This document shows, piece by piece, positions 51,202 through 59,419 of a stretch of DNA of 64,000 nt. The stretch comes from Methanomicrobiales archaeon (GTDB lineage Archaea; Halobacteriota; Methanomicrobia; Methanomicrobiales; Methanospirillaceae). The notes beneath the pieces are model-generated. The model ran no database searches and had not been told where the DNA came from. It worked only from the letters and a program-made list of their open reading frames with translations. Numbering within the stretch: the first letter of the stretch is position 1; every line of letters starts with the position of its first letter. The stretch spans positions 33,876 through 97,875 of the forward strand of contig JALHCK010000009.1 of the NCBI GenBank assembly GCA_022841205.1, in the 5' to 3' direction. The position numbers were made by a program, and so were the translations under genes.

Positions 51202-52242
51202 TCAGTCAGCTCCGTTCTCCAAAGGGAGGGAGAGAAGGGAGGAGATACTCGCGAACCGTATCCACATCAAAAGCAAAACAATGCGGCCTCGCTGCAAACC
51301 CCTTAATCCTATCAGAATTAACCAGGAGCAAAGAGAAACCATTCGCGGTCTGATCCATGTATAAGCCATTTTTAGACGACCACATTGGTGCTCTTTTGAA
51401 CAAGACGAAGCTCTCGCATTACGTTCACCTTTTTTTAGGTAAAAAATCAATAATGCCGTAATAAACGCAGGGACACACACTGAAAGATCAAATCCTGGGA
51501 CAGTGTTTTGAATTGGTTCAATTACCAGATCGAGATTGTTCATTTGGGATTCGAAGACTACCTCTCGCTTATATGGGAGATAACCATCCTTCAGAACAAT
51601 GACAGTCTGCCGGTATCCGGCAGCATTGATGATAGAATAGTTGCCGTCAGCCCCGGTCAGGTTACTGACTGAAAGTGGCTTGTTGTCCAATTCCAGCACA
51701 GATTCAAATTTCACGCAGGCATCTGGAACCGGTATACCATCGCGAGTGTGCACCTTTCCCGATACGTGAATGGCTGGAGGAGGAGGTAGCCCGATATGGA
51801 CAGTCACATTCATAGTCTTTTCCACCCGGTTACCAAGATTATCGGTTGCAATGACCGTGATTGAATTCATTCCCGCAGAAACAGGTACAGAGCATGCGAA
51901 CTTCGTTTCGCAGCCACATGAGACAATTTCTCCCCCTCTTGTGACAGATATATCCTTAATTCCTGAAAGAGTAGTGACTTCGCCGATCACTGGAACGTGG
52001 GGGGGAACGACATCGATCCAGATAACTGATTCATGAGTCGGTTGAGATACTGAAATTGTTATTGGTTCTTGGTGAGACTGTATCAGGCCAGAGGGGAGAC
52101 CCGAGCAGACCGAAGGTAACATCATGAAAACAATGAAGATTATCACTATGCAGGATTGGGTGATAACCCGACCTTTGAAAAAATATGGGGAATCACCCCC
52201 AGGGTGTACCATCGAGCGGATCAAGAATTCCATCACTGTCAT
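51202..52242 (-). CDS. secreted surface protein with Ig-like and carboxypeptidase-regulatory-like domains and PGF-CTERM-type tail
   Basis: An exported protein. After an N-terminal stretch comes a signal segment (CIVIIFIVFMMLPSVCSG), an Ig-like domain (GMNSITVIATDNLGNRVEK), a carboxypeptidase regulatory-like domain (VHTRDGIPVPDACVKFES; GADGNYSIINAAGYRQ) and the C-terminal motif VPGFDLSVCVPAFITALLIFYLKK, a PGF-CTERM-like archaeosortase signal. Such tails end after a few Lys/Arg residues. Here the frame runs on 68 residues through a gene-like stretch in another frame; adding one A to the A7 run (51430-51436) ends the protein as ...YLKKR at 51425. GGGGAG precedes ATG 52242. It overlaps the metzincin gene by 50 bases. 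Confidence 0.7.
   Translation of the reverse strand: MTVMEFLIRSMVHPGGDSPYFFKGRVITQSCIVIIFIVFMMLPSVCSGLPSGLIQSHQEPITISVSQPTHESVIWIDVVPPHVPVIGEVTTLSGIKDISVTRGGEIVSCGCETKFACSVPVSAGMNSITVIATDNLGNRVEKTMNVTVHIGLPPPPAIHVSGKVHTRDGIPVPDACVKFESVLELDNKPLSVSNLTGADGNYSIINAAGYRQTVIVLKDGYLPYKREVVFESQMNNLDLVIEPIQNTVPGFDLSVCVPAFITALLIFYLKKGERNARASSCSKEHQCGRLKMAYTWIRPRMVSLCSWLILIGLRGLQRGRIVLLLMWIRFASISSLLSLPLENGAD
51206..51385 (-). CDS. small 59-residue protein of unknown function
   Basis: MWSSKNGLYMDQTANGFSLL... continues as a compact alpha/beta protein ending YLLPSLPPFGERS. Its composition is much more protein-like than the overlapping frame of the long upstream open frame. It sits between the PGF-CTERM protein and the DUF2298 gene and ends 4 bases before the DUF2298 start. 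I do not recognise the family, though short proteins with this NGF-x-LVN-x-DRIKG layout seem familiar from methanogens. Confidence 0.5.
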   Translation of the reverse strand: MWSSKNGLYMDQTANGFSLLLVNSDRIKGFAARPHCFAFDVDTVREYLLPSLPPFGERS

Positions 52243-53484
52243 AATCTCCCCAACCGATGAATCGCATGCTTGATAAGCTGATGCCGTTGGTACTGTATGG
52301 ATCCCTCATGACGCTGTTTGTAGAGTAGGGACAGTTTACATGGTTTGTATTTGAGTACATCTCATGCATTGGACTGACTGAAAGGATGCTCTGCTGTCCA
52401 CAATAGCTGGCTCCTGCATATTCGTCAAGAGCACCATAGAGGTGCAAGGATTCATGTTCATAACTGCCAGGAACCGAGGAAAATCTCCCATAGATAGATC
52501 TCCCCCAATAGGAAATCGCGCCTTTATCTGCATACCCCTGGTCAGGACCAACAGCATAGGCACCCATATCGTCATGGGTATAGTAGAGAACTATGACACT
52601 ATCCGCTCCAGACCAGGTCTTTATTGATCGAGCCATATCGTCTGTTGTTCTTCCATCCCCATTGGAATCATAGTAACCGATATTTCTCGCTGCTTCTTCC
52701 ATCCAACCATTCACACCCCATGCATAGATATTGTCGCCGCTATTCTCTCCAGAAACGGTGACAATATAGTAACCGCCATCGTTGACTACGTTCGCAGATC
52801 CGGGTGCTTGCATTTGAATCGCCATTGTTCCTAAATAGGAATCATACATGGCGTCATTTCGATCCCATACTGTCCATGGACCATCACTGCTTGGAATCTG
52901 AAAATCTGTAATTATATACAAATAATATAATTTTCCAATAGCAAATGGTGCTGATTGACTACTGGGAGAGATGTAATCCAGAATTGTTTTTTCAGAGGGA
53001 TAGTCTTTAAGGTCGAAATTTTGATAATCTTTTATCAATTGTTCTTTTTGTGACTCGATAAAGATCCTAGTTTCTTCTGCATTTAATCCTAGAGAGGATC
53101 CTAATTCTTCACCGAATTTATCGATATCTTTGATTGCATAATAGTCATGGATTACATCGTAATATTTAATTAACACTTGATCCTCAAGGATATTGGAATT
53201 TTTTTTATCTCCTCTTCAGATTGCCCCCAGTTTAATATTTTATTCCAATAATTCAGGTAAATGAAGGTATCATCGATTATCAATCCGTCATCGCGCTCTT
53301 CAATATTTATTGATTCCTTATAGGATGACACATCGAACTGTTCCGGTGCGGGAACAGTGATACCTATAAGATTTGCATTTTCATCGAATTCATTGTATGC
53401 TGGCACCGTTGGTATTAATACCGCACTCCAAAGCACAAGGGCCAGGAATACAGTTAGTATACCGGATATTCCTTTTTGTTTCAT
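52193..53484 (-). CDS. secreted metzincin-type zinc protease, split by a one-base frameshift
   Basis: Two frames form one gene. The first (ATG 53484, GGAGG site) has a signal peptide, KGISGILTVFLALVLWSAV, and runs to NWGQSEEEIKK. At an A8 tract (53199-53206) the frame is lost; one added A continues into KNSNILEDQVLIKYYDVIHDY and on to 52193. The C-terminal half carries HESLHLYGALDEY, which fits the metzincin pattern HExxHxxGxxD with Asp as third zinc ligand (as in snapalysins), and a later STNSVMRDP that could be the Met-turn. Cys pairs are present (SYCGQQ; HVNCPYS). Predicted full length is about 430 residues. As shown, the second half would start with GTG at 53176. It shares its upstream region with two phospholipase-like genes. 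Confidence 0.7.
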
Positions 53485-53516
53485 TTTTCTTTCCTCCAAT
53501 TCTCTCGGATTCGAGA

Positions 53517-53565
53517 AGGCATGATACAAAGCCTTTTATTGTGAAAAGCTGATTCCATCGTGCCT
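53517..53565 (-). promoter_or_regulatory. inverted repeat around the promoter of the metzincin gene
   Basis: Arms AGGCATGAT (53517-53525) and ATCGTGCCT (53557-53565), 8 of 9 pairs, separated by 31 bases that contain an ATAAAAGG core (minus strand CAATAAAAGG). The same arrangement with the same spacing precedes the gene starting at 61748, and a similar one the gene starting at 54618. Confidence 0.5.
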
Positions 53566-53695
53566 ACGGGCCGCAAAGGGGTTTTTTCATTCTTGGTGAG
53601 GTGAACCCCAAGCAACAATTTTCGGTTGTTTTGAACCTAGAAAACCTTTCTGAGTGCCTTGAACTTTCAAAATAACATCAATAACTTGATGGTTC

Positions 53696-53709
53696 AATGA
53701 ATATTCATT
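53696..53709. promoter_or_regulatory. distal palindrome upstream of the metzincin gene
   Basis: AATGAATATTCATT, a perfect 14-base palindrome about 218 bases before ATG 53484. Similar palindromes lie at similar distance before the genes starting at 54618 and 61748; see findings. Confidence 0.5.
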
Positions 53710-53840
53710 ACAGTGATTAATCCCATGACCGATAACTTTGGTTACAAGGATTGGTCTCGCTTAAAGACGGATCACAAACCATGATTACCCTATGAACGAA
53801 TAGATCTTTTTACTTTCGGAACTACTGTAACTTTGTACCA

Positions 53841-54154
53841 TCACGCACTTATCTCAGCACAGAGTATCTCTGCCTGCTCAAGAATTGTGGCGACAGCTTT
53901 AGGCTGTTTATCGGGAGGGTAATGTACTTATTGAGAATTCGTTTGACCATACCTCGCATTTTTGCCTTGACATTTTCCTTGACAGTCCAATCGATTGTAC
54001 CATTCTTCCGAACCTGGTCAACCAGTTCATGGGCAATCTTTCGCAGTACTTCATCACCGAGTATCATCACAGCGCTGTCATTGACAATCCTGATTTGGAA
54101 GCGATCAAAGCCATGCTGAAAGATTTGCTGAATCTTGACTGGGATTTTCTGCAA
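53841..54154 (-). pseudogene. remnant of a type I restriction enzyme HsdR C-terminus
   Basis: ILGDEVLRKIAHELVDQVRK, then NGTIDWTVKENVKAKMRGMV and KRILNKY match the C-terminal DUF3387 region of type I restriction enzyme R subunits. The expected continuation YPPDKQPKAVATILEQAEIL is present, but one base out of frame (near 53925), and ends at 53841. The helicase and nuclease parts are absent. The frame upstream (to about 54340) contains no further recognisable HsdR sequence. A dead fragment in the gap between two divergent secreted-enzyme genes. Confidence 0.65.
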
Positions 54155-54371
54155 CGAAATAGCTGGGGAAAAGCAGGGGTTTTGAAATCCGGATAATGCG
54201 TGATCGAAGATGATTCAATCGTGGACGTGTTATCCATCTTCCAGCACCGGGACGGGATCGACTCGGGCGGCCGGGTCATTGTCTCGTCATTGATGTCGAA
54301 GAAAGAGATCACTCCGGCATCTCGGCCTTTGTTTTTCATTTATGAAATGAGAACAATCGTGCTAATCAGGT

Positions 54372-54408
54372 GATGAATATTCATCGTTGCGATTAACATT
54401 CATCGAAC
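54372..54408 (+). promoter_or_regulatory. distal operator-like element of the phospholipase-like gene
   Basis: A perfect palindrome GATGAATATTCATC (54372-54385) is followed by GATTAACATTCATCGAAC (54391-54408). The second element is identical over 18 bases to the minus strand of 61960-61977, at the same distance (about 210 bases) from the start codon. Confidence 0.55.
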
Positions 54409-54494
54409 CGATTCATTATATGATTTAAATAGCAAATTCAGACCCACAGAACAAAGTTTTTCTTTCACTAACCCAACGTTGAGTTGGCGGGGTC

Positions 54495-54584
54495 CACCGT
54501 GTCCTCAACAGATCCGATGTACGCCCGCTGCCCGAAGGCATGGAGTACTTCGCTTTCCAGAATAAAGAGGTTTGCACCCTGCCT
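54495..54584 (+). promoter_or_regulatory. conserved leader/promoter region of the phospholipase-like gene
   Basis: The 20 bases at 54495-54514 (CACCGTGTCCTCAACAGATC) are identical to the minus strand of 61851-61870. Then come CGCTGCCCGAAGGCA, imperfect arms AGGCATGGAG (54536-54545) and CACCCTGCCT (54575-54584; 8 of 10 pairs), and an AATAAAGAGG core between them. Confidence 0.55.
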
Positions 54585-54617
54585 CCGGGGAAGTAGAGAT
54601 AAAAGAGGTAGAAGAAA

Positions 54618-55769
54618 ATGAAAATCCTTAGGTGCGGATGTCTGTTTCTCATCACCTGTATCGTGATGGGACTGTCGGTTGCATCTGCAGCGACGCCAGA
54701 AACGGGGAACCTGGTAGCCCCCCAGCCAGCCACGAGCGACACCCTGCTGAATCTTGCAGCGGTTCCATCCCTCGATATCGATCAGGCAGTCATGTCAGCG
54801 GCAAAAAACTGGACCCTTCTGGCAGTGGACGACAGTGGAAAGAAGATCAAACTGGAAGACTTGAAAAGATGCTCAATCTCCAGCGAGGAAAAGGAAAAAT
54901 TAGCGAAATATCTCGAAGATATCTGGAAAAAGTATCCGACAACTATCGAGAAAACCAGGGGCTCGATCTCAATTACTTTCAAACCAGGGGTGGGAAAGCT
55001 GTCTTTGGACAGAGAAGAGGATGAAATGCTTGGGTATATCGACAACGTAATATCGGAATACCTGAACCGCAAATTCGGCCATGATGTGGTGATCGACTGG
55101 GCAAACGTCCAGGGACATCCCGACATCATTTACATTGCCTGTCAGAAGTGGGGAGTTTCTTCAACCTATGCGGGATGGGCCGCAGCGACTGCCGACGATC
55201 CCGATTATTGGGCACCGGTTGTCCCTCCGACAGGCTGGGAATGGCTTGACAATCTCATCCGCACCGTCTGTCATTCATGGGACCACTACTATAACCCGTA
55301 CCGCGCTCCGCCAACAGGGTTTGCACCGGCCCAGTGCACCTATTACGGAAGCATTGCAAAGACCACCTACCATTCCAACCTATATTCGGCATTTTCCAAC
55401 ATAGGGTACTCCAGTCACTTCATTTCCGATGTGGGCAACCCGATGCATACCGGGTACGAGGACTTCCAGGCGGCATTCCAGTGGACTCACAGCGCCTATG
55501 AAGGCTATGTATACAGTAACTGGAACAGCGGACACAATTTCAAGCAGGTATTGCTCCAGACCAATTACTATTACCCGACAAGTGACATGTACGCACAAAC
55601 GTCCAATCTTGCCTGGTATTCGCGTGGTCAGCTCGATACCCTCTGGTGGGAGGTTTACAACAACGATGGCCAGATTCAGAATAATACAAATGTTCTGAAC
55701 ATCACCGATAACTGCCTCTACCAGACTGAAATGCGCGTACTTGGGCTTGTCCGGTATGTCCTGGACTAA
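54618..55769 (+). CDS. secreted zinc-dependent phospholipase C-like protein
   Basis: A 383-residue exported protein with signal peptide (LFLITCIVMGLSVASA). The ligand pattern of bacterial zinc phospholipase C is visible: HSWDHYYNP; then HFISDVGNPMH, where His, Asp (+4) and His (+10) match the spacing of B. cereus PLC His118/Asp122/His128; then HSAYE, matching His142/Glu146. An earlier GHPDIIYIACQKWG could give the remaining His. It probably cleaves phosphate esters of lipids or similar substrates outside the cell; archaeal ether lipids make the true target uncertain. A GAGGT site precedes the ATG. A membrane protein follows after 18 bases. Paralogue at 60585-61748. Confidence 0.8.
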   Translation: MKILRCGCLFLITCIVMGLSVASAATPETGNLVAPQPATSDTLLNLAAVPSLDIDQAVMSAAKNWTLLAVDDSGKKIKLEDLKRCSISSEEKEKLAKYLEDIWKKYPTTIEKTRGSISITFKPGVGKLSLDREEDEMLGYIDNVISEYLNRKFGHDVVIDWANVQGHPDIIYIACQKWGVSSTYAGWAAATADDPDYWAPVVPPTGWEWLDNLIRTVCHSWDHYYNPYRAPPTGFAPAQCTYYGSIAKTTYHSNLYSAFSNIGYSSHFISDVGNPMHTGYEDFQAAFQWTHSAYEGYVYSNWNSGHNFKQVLLQTNYYYPTSDMYAQTSNLAWYSRGQLDTLWWEVYNNDGQIQNNTNVLNITDNCLYQTEMRVLGLVRYVLD

Positions 55770-55787
55770 CTCATTTTTTTCCATGAG

Positions 55788-56933
55788 GTGCAAGATGCAA
55801 AAAAATCCGGGGAGAACAATATCTCCGCCCTGTCGGAGGAATCTGCCTTGATCGACATGGTTATTCTGCTTTTTCTTCCGGTCATCACGTTCTGGCTCCT
55901 GTGGAAACTGCGGCCAGGTCGCATCTGGCTCTCCATTATTCCCCTGATTCTTGCGATTTTCCTCGCAATTGTCAGTCCGGCAGTGACCCGCCTTATCCCG
56001 ATCCCGGTCCTGACCTGGGTCGGCGGGTTATTTATCTTCGGGGGGATTGCGATGGCAGTTCTCGTACCGTATCCATTCCTCATGGACTCCTTCGCAACAC
56101 GCCGCAGGGAACCGGTGATATTCGCCGGTACGATCCTTACCTATCTCGTGATCGTCATCCCGGGTTTCGGCTGTGCGCTTGGAGTGTGCAGCCCGACGAT
56201 CCTGGCGTCGTTCGTCGATACCCTCCACCTCACGGGTGATGCCGTAAAGACCAGCCAGTTCCTCATCCAGTTCCTAACAGCTCTGGTAACAGCGACCGGT
56301 GTGTTTGGACTTCTCCTTCTTGGCGAGACACTCTGGAACGATATCAAGAAACGGCAGATCCTGTCGATACTCCTTGTTCCCATACTCGTGATCCTGTTTT
56401 TTTTCGACGGAGCTTCGCTGCTCATTGGCTTGTTCGTCGTCTCCTTGTTCGCTCTATTCAACACGATCGGGAGGGGAACCGTGAAGACCGCTGTGATCCT
56501 TTTGCTCATCCTGCCTCTGGTAATCGGCGATGCGTATAGTTCCAGTCTTCTTTCCCCGGGTAGCAGCATCGACGGATCGTTGAACTCGGTCCTGTTTTTT
56601 GGATTCGCGATACTTCTCTCACTGGTTATACGCACCCCGGAAATGAAAGCAAAGAAATCTGAGGAGGCGGTAATGATTGTCTCGGTTTTCACGGCAACGG
56701 CTTCCTCGGTGATAATAAACCTGGTTTATTCTCCCGGGATTTCACTATCAAGGGCATTCGGAGCTGCATTCGATCTCGGGTATCCATCTCCGGGAATGCC
56801 GTTTCCCGACGGGGTCTGCTACCTCACCGTTTGTATGGTCATCACGTTCATCACCGGGGTTCTTGTCGTCCTTGGGTATAATACGGTAAACCGGTCGATA
56901 CCCGGGGCGCCGGACGAAGGTCCCCTGGCATGA
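55788..56933 (+). CDS. multi-pass membrane protein following the phospholipase-like gene
   Basis: A protein of up to 381 residues with about ten hydrophobic segments (for example LIDMVILLFLPVITFWLLWK, WVGGLFIFGGIAMAVLVPYP, ILSILLVPILVILFFF). I recognise no family. The frame opens with GTG at 55788, 18 bases after the phospholipase-like stop, with no good ribosome site; an internal Met at residue 24 is possible. The close spacing implies one transcript. The second phospholipase-like gene is also followed by a multi-pass protein, so the pairing is repeated. Confidence 0.65.
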   Translation: MQDAKKSGENNISALSEESALIDMVILLFLPVITFWLLWKLRPGRIWLSIIPLILAIFLAIVSPAVTRLIPIPVLTWVGGLFIFGGIAMAVLVPYPFLMDSFATRRREPVIFAGTILTYLVIVIPGFGCALGVCSPTILASFVDTLHLTGDAVKTSQFLIQFLTALVTATGVFGLLLLGETLWNDIKKRQILSILLVPILVILFFFDGASLLIGLFVVSLFALFNTIGRGTVKTAVILLLILPLVIGDAYSSSLLSPGSSIDGSLNSVLFFGFAILLSLVIRTPEMKAKKSEEAVMIVSVFTATASSVIINLVYSPGISLSRAFGAAFDLGYPSPGMPFPDGVCYLTVCMVITFITGVLVVLGYNTVNRSIPGAPDEGPLA

Positions 56934-56966
56934 AAACAACTGAAATAGTCGCAAACCGCCACGCGG

Positions 56967-57470
56967 TTATTCTTGCAGGGAATTCACCGGAAATGGCGGT
57001 ATAATGACCGTGAGGATTGCGTCGGCACTGTAGGAACTGACGCGGACCTCGTCCCGGGTGAAGGTCACGTTATAGAGCTCCCCGGAGGGGTCGTGACACC
57101 GCAGGGTGACGGAATAGGTATCCCGTTCGAAGTCATCCGATGCGTCACCGCCCATTGCGGCGGCCATCTCGGCGTCGCCGATGACCTCGGTCTTCGTGGT
57201 TGCGAAGGCCGCGGCGGTCGGTGCACGGATGGTCACGTATCCGGTGGTCTTGGCGTCGTCATCCTCGAAGATGACCCGGCCGTTGTAGTACTCCCGGGTC
57301 TTGGCAACCGCGTCCATCGGCTGGCCGCCAGACTCGTAGGCAGTACACCCAAAGGGGTTGGTACTGATGACGGAGTTTACCACGGTGGTGCGCGCAGCAA
57401 TATCCGCAAACGGAGTGGTAAGCTCGCGGGTTGCGGTCTTGATGACGCTCTGTTCAACAAAATCTGCCAT
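56967..57470 (-). CDS. 167-residue protein of unknown function
   Basis: Starts MADFVEQSVIKTATRELTT after an AGGAG site 9 bases upstream. It has no signal peptide or membrane helix. Middle strands read YYNGRVIFEDDDAKTTGYVT and SYSVTLR-like TYSVTLRCHDPSGELYNV, suggesting a beta-rich fold of two similar halves. The last residues (AILTVIIPPFPVNSLQE) are hydrophobic. I do not recognise it. It is GC-rich like the older part of the chromosome, unlike the AT-rich gene next to it. Confidence 0.55.
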   Translation of the reverse strand: MADFVEQSVIKTATRELTTPFADIAARTTVVNSVISTNPFGCTAYESGGQPMDAVAKTREYYNGRVIFEDDDAKTTGYVTIRAPTAAAFATTKTEVIGDAEMAAAMGGDASDDFERDTYSVTLRCHDPSGELYNVTFTRDEVRVSSYSADAILTVIIPPFPVNSLQE

Positions 57471-57776
57471 TTCTGATACTCCTGCCCTCAATTGAGGGCT
57501 GGAATGAGGTAGAATCAGAAGAGGGATATATTTTGAGGGGGGTGGGGAAACGGAGCAAATATTAATTGGGAAATACAAAAATGAGCGATTTGAAGATGAA
57601 TAAAACCACAGATCCCTACAGTTGGATTCAATTAAAAGGCTACCATATCAAGGAAACTCTATCGGCTCATTCAATCTTCATTGGTAGAGCCATTTGAATT
57701 GTGATGGGCTCACTTCGGAGGGTAGGAATATAATTACAGGAAAATTTATATCAATTCAATTGAAAGGGCACAGTAT
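57471..57776. other. AT-rich gap before the PLD-like gene
   Basis: About 300 bases. A 38-codon plus frame (57582-57698, starting MSDLKMNKTTDPYSW) follows a TATA-like AAATATTAATT and could be a small protein, but has no further support. A TATA-like AATTTATATC at about 57743 serves the PLD-like gene. Confidence 0.3.
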
Positions 57777-58517
57777 ATGATTCAATTTTTGGAAACAACT
57801 GCAGCATCTGCCGAATTAAGGAAATTAATCGTTAGCTCTCGGGATAGGTTGTATCTTATCAGCCCATATCTCCAAATTTCAAAGAATCTAAAACTTCTCA
57901 TTCAACAGGTCGAAAACAGTAACCCGTCTATTAGTATTAAGATTGTCAGCCGGAAGGACAAAATCAACGCTGATGATATGAGTTTTCTCCAGAACCTAAA
58001 AAATGTGAATGTTTCCGCATTGGACAATTTACATGCGAAATGCTATCTCAACGAAAAAACGGCAATAATCACTTCGATGAACTTGTATCAATACTCTCAA
58101 GAGAATAACTGGGAAATGGGAATAAAAATTGAAAAAGATGAAGAACCTGCCCTTTACCAAGAAATTTTCGAATATGTTGAATCGATCTTGGCCGCGAGTG
58201 AAAAATACCAAATAACGAAGGTAGATACTCCACAACCTAAAAAAGAAGATGTTCCTTCAAAGTCACAATCCAAACCGATTCTGAAAGAAGCCCCGCAAAG
58301 AGCGAGTCAAGGATATTGTATTAGATGTCATGCTACCATCAAATTCGACCAGATGCACCCTCTATGCGATAACTGCTACTCGATATGGGCAAAATTTTCA
58401 GACCGGGAGTATAAAGAAAAATATTGTCATGCATGTGGTAATCCAGTGCCGCCCAAGGAAAGACCAATTACCTACGAAAAACCAATCTGTTACCCTTGTT
58501 TTAAGAAAATAAATTAA
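57777..58517 (+). CDS. single-HKD phospholipase D-like protein with zinc ribbon
   Basis: A 246-residue AT-rich gene product. Residues 1-145 are a PLD-like domain: RLYLISPYLQISKNLKLLI, and the catalytic half-motif LHAKCYLNEKTAIITSMNLY (His-x-Lys-x4-Glu version). With a single HKD it should act as a dimer, like Nuc or BfiI-type nucleases. After a charged linker (about 150-175), a Cys-rich end has CIRCHATI, CDNCYSIW, CHACGNPV and CYPCFKK: two zinc ribbons. The combination suggests a DNA- or RNA-cutting protein with a nucleic-acid-binding tail, possibly defensive; no methylase or other partner is adjacent. Low GC indicates transfer. Confidence 0.75.
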   Translation: MIQFLETTAASAELRKLIVSSRDRLYLISPYLQISKNLKLLIQQVENSNPSISIKIVSRKDKINADDMSFLQNLKNVNVSALDNLHAKCYLNEKTAIITSMNLYQYSQENNWEMGIKIEKDEEPALYQEIFEYVESILAASEKYQITKVDTPQPKKEDVPSKSQSKPILKEAPQRASQGYCIRCHATIKFDQMHPLCDNCYSIWAKFSDREYKEKYCHACGNPVPPKERPITYEKPICYPCFKKIN

Positions 58518-58595
58518 CATCCCTTTTTTAGGGTTTGAATTAAATTATTTTTCCCAATCTTACGAAAATCAAAGAATTCTAGTCTTATTGTGTTG

Positions 58596-59111
58596 TTAAC
58601 TATCCACCTCCTCCCTCCCCACAAACACCGCCGCTTTCCTCGCCCGTCCTTCCAGGACATCCAACACCCTCGCCAGTGGCGATGTATACAGGAATGGCTC
58701 AATCAAGAAGTTCATTGCATTTCCCGACGCCGAAAACCTGGCTGTTCCGACCTTCTTCCCTTTCTTCAGCAATCGAATATCCTGCGGTTCCCCATACAGC
58801 ACAGCAACCACATCAACGAGCAGGACGCAGAAGCCGCGAACGTCCAGGTCGGAACGGATCACCAGGTCGTCACCCTCCACATAGAGCCGCCCGCACTTAT
58901 CGAATGGCGACTCTGTGTTATTCGTGACTCTCCATCGGGAGAGGTCGACCGGCTCCTCCTGCAATTCCGGCTTACTCTCCGAAATGGTGGAGAGGGATCC
59001 AACCAGGATCCGGGAGGGGGAGCTCTCCGCCAGGACCTCCCTGGTTGCCACCTGCTTGCCGGAAAAGAACCAGATAAGCCGGTCCCATCCCTCGAGAATC
59101 AGGTCGAGCAC
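58596..59111 (-). CDS. cassette gene 2, conserved protein of unknown function
   Basis: A 171-residue protein. The N-terminus MLDLILEGWDRLIWFFSGKQ is amphipathic; the middle block PVDLSRWRVTNNTESPFDKC, GRLYVEGDDLVIRSDLDVRG forms beta strands; and the end (NFLIEPFLYTSPLARVLDVLE) is helical. It is the better-preserved copy of the gene at 48.2-48.65 kb; the segment around 58830-58915 is nearly identical in DNA to 48478-48560. GTG at 59111 overlaps cassette gene 1 by 13 bases. No family recognised. Confidence 0.6.
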   Translation of the reverse strand: MLDLILEGWDRLIWFFSGKQVATREVLAESSPSRILVGSLSTISESKPELQEEPVDLSRWRVTNNTESPFDKCGRLYVEGDDLVIRSDLDVRGFCVLLVDVVAVLYGEPQDIRLLKKGKKVGTARFSASGNAMNFLIEPFLYTSPLARVLDVLEGRARKAAVFVGREEVDS

Positions 59112-59419
59112 TTCGCAGCCTGCTGGACGCGTACACCCTGCCCCGCTACCGCATCCTTCCGCCTCCTCCGGGCCTGGTAATACTGCTGGTTATATTCCCG
59201 GACCTGCTCCTTGTGTGCCACACGGTACGCCCGCTGCCTGGCAAGTTCCTCTTCGTGGTGCGCGAGGTAATACCGCTTCCACTTCGGCAGCCCCTTCTGC
59301 TGCGCCGTGGCGATCATCACAATCAGCTCGGCGATGGTCACGACCCAGCGGGGCCGGTCCTCGGCATCGGCTGGCGGGAAGAAGTCGACCGAGAGGGCCT
59401 GCATGTCGTAGAAGAGCAT
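59099..59419 (-). CDS. cassette gene 1, small basic protein
   Basis: A 106-residue protein starting MLFYDMQALSVDFFPPAD, with the shared core WVVTIAELIVMIATAQQKG, LPKWKRYYLAHHEEE and a basic helix (YRVAHKEQVREYNQQYYQARR). It ends AAKCST. GGGGAGG precedes the ATG. The paralogue is at 48622-49020. Its Arg/Tyr/Gln-rich helix looks like a nucleic-acid or protein-contact surface. It lies between two other small cassette genes with overlapping ends, an operon layout. Confidence 0.6.
   Translation of the reverse strand: MLFYDMQALSVDFFPPADAEDRPRWVVTIAELIVMIATAQQKGLPKWKRYYLAHHEEELARQRAYRVAHKEQVREYNQQYYQARRRRKDAVAGQGVRVQQAAKCST

Noticed and set aside
54067..54339. Minus frame upstream of the HsdR remnant as a separate gene
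   Set aside because: Its end is out-of-frame reading of the HsdR tail; the rest is short and not recognised.
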